From assembly GCA_045130275.1 (NCBI GenBank), contig JBGUPL010000063.1, forward strand, positions 1 through 32,847: 32,847 bases of DNA, in the 5' to 3' direction. Position 1 is the stretch's first letter. Each line of letters begins with the position of its first letter. The notes beneath the pieces were generated by a model. The model saw nothing but the letters and a program-made list of their open reading frames with translations. It searched no databases and was not told where the DNA came from. This document shows, in pieces, positions 28,460 to 32,847 of the stretch. The DNA is from F23-D06 sp045130275. GTDB taxonomy: Bacteria; Bacteroidota; Bacteroidia; Bacteroidales; WCHB1-69. The position numbers and the translations under genes were made by a program.

Positions 28460-31400
28460 TTACTTCCCGTATGCCACCTCAAATTCTTCGTAACCTTCGA
28501 TTATATCACCGACTTTAATATCATTGCATCCGTCAATGTTGAGACCGCAATCTTGACCGGAAACCACTTCCTTGACATCGTCTTTGAAACGGCGCAGGGA
28601 ACCGAGTTTGCCGGTGTAGATGACGATACCGTCGCGGATGAGGCGTATTTTGGTGTTCCGTTGCAATTTACCGTCGAGCACCACGCAACCAGCCACATTA
28701 CCGACTTTGGAAATATGGAACACTTCGCGGATCTCAATGTTACAGACCACTTTTTCGCGGATCTCCGGAGAATGCATACCGGCGATAGCATCTTTGATCT
28801 CATTGATGGCAGTATATATAATAGAATAAGTACGGATATCAATCTGCTCAGCCTCGGCCATCTTACGCGCATTGGCAGACGGGCGTACTTGGAAAGCCAC
28901 GATGAGGGCGTTGGAAGCGGTAGCCAACATCACATCGGTTTCGGTCACCTGTCCCACAGATTTGTGGATGACGTTGACTTGGACTTGCTCAGTGCTGAGT
29001 TTCAACAACTCACCAGCGAGAGCCTCCACAGAGCCATCGACATCACCCTTGACGATAATGTTAAGTTCCTTGAAGTCGCCAATAGCGATACGGCGGCCGA
29101 TTTCCTCGAGTGTGACGTGTTTCTGGGTGCGCAGACCCATTTCGCGTGCGAGGCGGGCACGTTTGGTGGCAACGCTGCGGGCTTCCTGCTCGGACTCGCA
29201 AACCTTGAACGTATCACCGGCCTGCGGGGCACCGTTGAGACCCAACAACAACACGGGTTGTGCGGGACCTGCGGATTTCACGGGCTGATTACGCTCGTTG
29301 AACATCGCTTTCACCTTGCCGAAGCAGCTACCAGCGAGAATCGGGTCACCCACGGAGAGCGTGCCGTTCTGCACAAGCACTTTGGCAACATAGCCACGAC
29401 CCTTGTCCAAGGCGGACTCAATGACCGCACCCACGCCAGGACGGTTCGGATTGGCCTTCAAGTCGAGCAAATCGGCTTCCAACAACACTTTTTCCAACAA
29501 TTCTTGGACATTGGTACCGTGCTTGGCGTCGATTTCCTGACACTGGTACTTACCGCCCCACTCTTCCACGAGAATGTTCATGTTGGCCAGTTCCTCACGG
29601 ATTTTGTCGGGATTGGCATTGGGTTTGTCGATCTTAGTGATAGCGAACACCATCGGGACGCCGGCGGCCTGGGCGTGATTGATAGCCTCGACCGTCTGCG
29701 GCATCACGGCGTCGTCCGCGGCAACCACGATGATACACAAGTCTGTGATCTTGGCACCGCGGGCACGCATAGCGGTAAACGCCTCGTGACCAGGTGTATC
29801 GAGGAACGTGATCTTGCGTCCGTCGGGCAGGCTCACCTCGTAAGCACCGATATGCTGGGTAATACCACCGGCCTCACCCGCAATGACATTGGTCTTGCGG
29901 ATATAGTCAAGCAGAGACGTCTTACCGTGGTCCACGTGACCCATGACCGTGATGATCGGGTGGCGAGGTTGCATATCCTCATCAGCGTCGGCGTCAGCGG
30001 CACTGTTCACATTCTCGTCCTCGTCAGCGTCAATGAATTCGACCTTGAACCCGAATTCCTCCGCCAACATGGAAATGTTTTCGGCATCGAGACGTTGGTT
30101 GATGGAGACAAACAGTCCTATGCTCATGCACGTAGCGATAATTTTGGTGACATCGACGTTCATCAGCGTTGCCAACTCGTTGGCGGTGATGAACTCGGTC
30201 ACGCGAAGAGTCTTCTGATCCTCAATAGCCTGAAGTTCTTGTTCCTCAATGCGTTCATGAATCAGTTGACGTTTCTCTTTCCTTCTTTTCGCTGCCGTCG
30301 TATTCTTTTTGGTATTGCTTTCGAGACGCATTTTGGTCTCTTTGATACGGCGATGGATGTCCTCGGCCGAAATTTCCACCTTTTCAGGTTCCTGTTTCTG
30401 CTTTTTATCCTTGTCGTCTTTCACATTGGCGTTGCTGGAGGATTTCACCGGCTTGGCCACGCGTTTTCTCTTCTTTTTCTTTTTGTCTGTATTATCCCCA
30501 TTTTTATGGTCATCCTTCTTGTTATCTTTGTTCTGCAACAAGGATAAGTCAATTGTACCGAGAATTTTCGGTCCTTTCAGTTGGTTGACCACTGTCTTAA
30601 TATGCTCAGGAACAGGTTGTTGCACCTTTTCCTCAACAGGGGCAGGGGTTTCTTGCACAGGTTCTGGTTTCGGTGTTTCCTGTACTTTGGGTTGAGGTTT
30701 CTCTTTTTTCTGACCTTTCTTTTCCTTGGCTTTTTTCTTCGGTTTCAAAGCTTCAAGATCTATGGTTCCAAGGATTTCAGGTCCGGTGATATGAGTCACT
30801 GTTTCAATATGTTCCGGTTTGTTTTCCGGATGTTCTTCAGCGATTTCGGTGACTTCAGCGGGGTCGGGGGTGTCAGATGCTTCGGGTTGGGGCTCGGCGG
30901 TGGAATGCTCTTGCGGAATTGCCGGAGTTTCCGGAGTAGCTTTTTCCACCTGCTCAGATTGGGAGTCGTCGGAAACCTTTTCCTCTGTTTTGCCGGAAGT
31001 TTTCTTTTTTGAAAGTTTAGATAACACTTCAGGGGAAAGGGTGCCGATCACATTAATTTCGGGAGCATGGCTAATTGGTTTTTCAACAGTTTGAACACCA
31101 GGAAGTTTTGTGGTATGAATAATCACATGACCACCCTCTTTTTCTTCTTCAACAGATTTAGAAGAGGAACTCGATTTTGATTCTTCCTTTTTATTTTTCG
31201 GAGGAATAATCTGATCGGATTTCTCCTTCACCATTTTGTCTTTGGCCAATTCTTTCTGCAGGCACTGATACATCTCGACCGACAACTTGGAATTCGGGGT
31301 CGGGGAGCTGATTTCAAGCCCGTTTTTGGTCAATATGTCGATGATTCTGTCATTCGACACGTTAAATTCTTTGGCCGCCTGTCCTAATCGCGGCGTTTTT

Positions 31401-31468
31401 ATTTTTTCTTCCGGCATGGTGATAAATCTGGTTAAAATTTTCTTGATGGGGTTGTTAAACAGGTTCAT
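28460..31468 (-). CDS. infB: Translation initiation factor IF-2
   Basis: IF-2 places initiator tRNA on the ribosome and promotes subunit joining using GTP. The 1002-residue protein has an IF2_N domain at about residues 25-75 (TPRLGQAAKEFNVSNDRIIDILTKNG), then a long Lys/Glu/Pro-rich linker to about 410. A second IF2_N-like domain (TEFITANELATLMNVDVTKIIATCM) follows, then the G domain with GHVDHGKT (510-517), DTPGHEAF, ITKIDKP and the C-terminal domains. The linker has three spaced motifs (VIGTLSPEVLSKL, ILGTIDLEALK, ILGTIDLSLLQ). The ATG at 31468 overlaps the nusA stop by one base (TAATG), which favours it. Comparison with the family favours the Met at 31417 (MPEEKIKTPRL), so the first 17 residues are uncertain. 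Confidence 0.96.
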   Translation of the reverse strand: MNLFNNPIKKILTRFITMPEEKIKTPRLGQAAKEFNVSNDRIIDILTKNGLEISSPTPNSKLSVEMYQCLQKELAKDKMVKEKSDQIIPPKNKKEESKSSSSSKSVEEEKEGGHVIIHTTKLPGVQTVEKPISHAPEINVIGTLSPEVLSKLSKKKTSGKTEEKVSDDSQSEQVEKATPETPAIPQEHSTAEPQPEASDTPDPAEVTEIAEEHPENKPEHIETVTHITGPEILGTIDLEALKPKKKAKEKKGQKKEKPQPKVQETPKPEPVQETPAPVEEKVQQPVPEHIKTVVNQLKGPKILGTIDLSLLQNKDNKKDDHKNGDNTDKKKKKRKRVAKPVKSSSNANVKDDKDKKQKQEPEKVEISAEDIHRRIKETKMRLESNTKKNTTAAKRRKEKRQLIHERIEEQELQAIEDQKTLRVTEFITANELATLMNVDVTKIIATCMSIGLFVSINQRLDAENISMLAEEFGFKVEFIDADEDENVNSAADADADEDMQPRHPIITVMGHVDHGKTSLLDYIRKTNVIAGEAGGITQHIGAYEVSLPDGRKITFLDTPGHEAFTAMRARGAKITDLCIIVVAADDAVMPQTVEAINHAQAAGVPMVFAITKIDKPNANPDKIREELANMNILVEEWGGKYQCQEIDAKHGTNVQELLEKVLLEADLLDLKANPNRPGVGAVIESALDKGRGYVAKVLVQNGTLSVGDPILAGSCFGKVKAMFNERNQPVKSAGPAQPVLLLGLNGAPQAGDTFKVCESEQEARSVATKRARLAREMGLRTQKHVTLEEIGRRIAIGDFKELNIIVKGDVDGSVEALAGELLKLSTEQVQVNVIHKSVGQVTETDVMLATASNALIVAFQVRPSANARKMAEAEQIDIRTYSIIYTAINEIKDAIAGMHSPEIREKVVCNIEIREVFHISKVGNVAGCVVLDGKLQRNTKIRLIRDGIVIYTGKLGSLRRFKDDVKEVVSGQDCGLNIDGCNDIKVGDIIEGYEEFEVAYGK

Positions 31469-32709
31469 TACTTCTCCAATTCCTCTTTAACGGCAGCAAT
31501 CATAGCATCCACAGTCTCTTCTTCAAGGTCGGTGCGACGGATAAGTTCCTCGCGGCTGAGTTGGAGAATGCTCTCTGCGGTGTCGCAGCCAATACCGATG
31601 AACGTATCAATAACCCACTGGTCAAACACATCGTTGAATTCAGACAACGGGATGACATATTCTTCTTTGATATCATCTCTGAACACATCGATTTCGTAGC
31701 CAGACAACTTGCTCGCAAGTTTGATGTTATAGCCACCTTTACCGATTGCCAAAGAGACTTGGTCGGATTTCATATAAACATTCGCGGTTTTGTTTTCCTC
31801 GTCAAGTTCGATGGAGGAAATTTGAGCGGGATTAAGTGCGCGGGCAATCAGCAACTCTTTCTTGCAGGTATAGTTGATGATGTCGATATTCTCATTGCGC
31901 AGCTCGCGCACAGTGTCGTGGATACGACTGCCCTTCACGCCGACACAAGCGCCAACGGGGTCAATACGGTCGTCGTAGGTTTCCACCAGCACCTTGGCAC
32001 GTTCGCCAGGCACACGCACGATGTCGCGGATCATTATGACGCCTTCCTCGATTTCCGGGATGGAGCGTTCCAGCAGGCATTCGAGGAAACGGGGGGACGT
32101 ACGGGACAGGAGAATGCGCGGGGAACCATTGACCACATCCACGGAGGTGATGACCGCCATGATGCTGTCACCTTTTTTGTAGTAATCTGTGGGGATTTGT
32201 TCGGACTTGGGCAACACCATCTCCACGCGGTCGTCGTCCATCACCAGAATCTCGCGTTTCCAAACCTGGCTCACTTCGCCGGTGATCAACTCTCCCTTGC
32301 GCGGTTCATATTTATGGAATATGACATCCTTTTCGTGCTCCAATATCTTGTTGCTGAGGTTCTGGCGCAGTGCCAAAATCTCACGGCGCTGGAAATCGGA
32401 AAGCTGTATTTGCTCGATTACTTCCTCGCCAACCTCAAAGTCGGGCTCAATCTTGATGGCATCGGACAGGGAAATCTGGTTCGCAGGATCCGTGACCTGA
32501 CCATCCTCGACCACCTCCAACGAGTGCTGGATTTCAAGGTCTCCGCGGTCAACATTCACAATCACATTGAACTGGGCGTCCGGACCGTATTTCTTACTTA
32601 GCGCACTTACGAAGACATCTTCCAAAATATGCATAAGCGTCTCTCGGTCAATGCTTTTGGATTCCTTAAAATCGGCAAAAGTGCTGATAAGATTGATTTG
32701 TTCTTCCAT
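31468..32709 (-). CDS. nusA: Transcription termination/antitermination factor NusA
   Basis: NusA binds RNA polymerase and nascent RNA and modulates pausing, termination and antitermination. The 413-residue protein has the N-terminal polymerase-binding domain (about 1-130: LISTFADFKESKSIDRETLMHILEDVFVSALSKKYG). The S1 domain (about 140-200: GELITGEVSQVWKREILVMDDDRVEMVLPKSEQI) and the KH domains follow (VGVKGSRIHDTVRELRNENIDII, then AIGKGGYNIKLASKLSGYEIDVF). A final helix-hairpin-helix-like piece (LEEETVDAMIAAVKEELEK) closes it. It lacks the acidic repeats of E. coli NusA, as usual for this phylum. Its stop overlaps the infB start. Upstream there is no rimP gene, only a terminator and tRNA-Gln, so nusA seems to begin its own transcript; no clean TAnnTTTG box is seen in the 50 bases before it. 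Confidence 0.96.
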   Translation of the reverse strand: MEEQINLISTFADFKESKSIDRETLMHILEDVFVSALSKKYGPDAQFNVIVNVDRGDLEIQHSLEVVEDGQVTDPANQISLSDAIKIEPDFEVGEEVIEQIQLSDFQRREILALRQNLSNKILEHEKDVIFHKYEPRKGELITGEVSQVWKREILVMDDDRVEMVLPKSEQIPTDYYKKGDSIMAVITSVDVVNGSPRILLSRTSPRFLECLLERSIPEIEEGVIMIRDIVRVPGERAKVLVETYDDRIDPVGACVGVKGSRIHDTVRELRNENIDIINYTCKKELLIARALNPAQISSIELDEENKTANVYMKSDQVSLAIGKGGYNIKLASKLSGYEIDVFRDDIKEEYVIPLSEFNDVFDQWVIDTFIGIGCDTAESILQLSREELIRRTDLEEETVDAMIAAVKEELEK

Positions 32710-32760
32710 TTTATTTAAGTTTATTTTCTATAAAATTTTATTATTATATACGATTTTTGT

Positions 32761-32790
32761 AAAAAAAACTCCCACCAAATCGGTGAGAGT
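32761..32790 (-). terminator. Intrinsic terminator after tRNA-Gln
   Basis: On the minus strand, ACTCTCACC (32790-32782) pairs with GGTGGGAGT (32776-32768), nine pairs with one G-T wobble and loop GATTT. A run of eight T (32768-32761) follows. It separates the tRNA from nusA. Confidence 0.88.
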
Positions 32791-32796
32791 TTCTTG

Positions 32797-32847
32797 TTGA
32801 GCTAGCAGGACTCGAACCTACACAGGCAGAACCAAAATCTGTAGTGC
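32797..32847 (-). tRNA. tRNA-Gln (UUG), 3' part, cut by the window edge
   Basis: The minus strand shows the anticodon loop TTTTGGT, giving anticodon TTG (UUG) for glutamine. The T arm is GTAGG TTCGAGT CCTGC (one T-G wobble), and the 3' acceptor strand is TAGCTCA with discriminator A at 32797. The anticodon stem ACAGA/TCTGC has an A-C at its outer pair. No CCA is encoded. The D arm and 5' acceptor lie beyond the edge. Confidence 0.85.

Noticed and set aside
28553..30547. Long plus-strand frame of 664 codons
   Set aside because: It is entirely antisense to infB, whose domains are unmistakable; its translation has no domain and mirrors the GC-biased codons of infB.

Overview
The window looks like a chromosomal segment of a Bacteroidota genome, most likely order Bacteroidales. 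At least a dozen genes are preceded by the Bacteroidota -7 promoter element TAnnTTTG, here almost always TATYTTTGC. Clear Shine-Dalgarno sites are not evident. A type IX secretion (T9SS) sorting domain, a GntR/YtrA-type regulator and a LytTR membrane regulator fit the same group. The content is mostly housekeeping genes mixed with regulatory and envelope genes. I see no prophage, insertion sequence, CRISPR array or rRNA. Base composition varies between genes: the hydrolase, nadD, rlmD, rlmB and miaA regions are visibly GC-rich, while the 1520-2209 gene and the addA-like gene are much more AT-rich.

Layout from left to right. 1-625 is AT-rich and mostly non-coding, with a probable leftward promoter and gene start running off the left edge. 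626-2209 holds a secreted alpha/beta hydrolase and an unknown membrane protein. 2487-5212 (minus strand) is a BlaI repressor / M56 metallopeptidase module followed by a secreted protein of unknown function; matching TTTCGTTATA operator-like boxes lie before blaI and before the secreted gene. 5289-8490 carries a solitary HicB-like antitoxin, nadD, rlmD and purE. 8499-14860 carries an AddA-like helicase-nuclease, guaB, a tandem universal stress protein and a flavin reductase, ending in a strong bidirectional terminator. 14913-17741 (minus) is a periplasmic M16 peptidase. 17938-21220 has a PAS protein, a T9SS cargo protein and the overlapping trio rlmB / metallophosphoesterase / short miaA. 21247-24589 (minus) has a YitT membrane protein and a subtilase fused to a probable outer-membrane beta-barrel. 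24969-27162 (minus) is an operon of ABC ATPase, small membrane protein, permease and GntR regulator, with a perfect 12-bp inverted repeat over its promoter. 27367-32709 (minus) is nusA-infB followed closely by a membrane LytTR/winged-helix regulator. A tRNA-Gln with its terminator lies upstream of nusA at the right edge.

The most unusual material is between or at the ends of genes. Seven-base-periodic arrays (GACTTAA/GACTTGT-like, and one ACTACTA-like) recur at gene ends and supply the last codons and stop of nadD, blaI and the GntR gene. A pair of inverted palindromic repeats resembling a REPIN lies at 24682-24847. Among proteins, the points of interest are the BlaI/M56 module with no beta-lactamase or penicillin-binding sensor domain, the subtilase-barrel fusion, the regulator with two DNA-binding domains next to infB, and the MiaA homologue that lacks its tRNA-binding insert.
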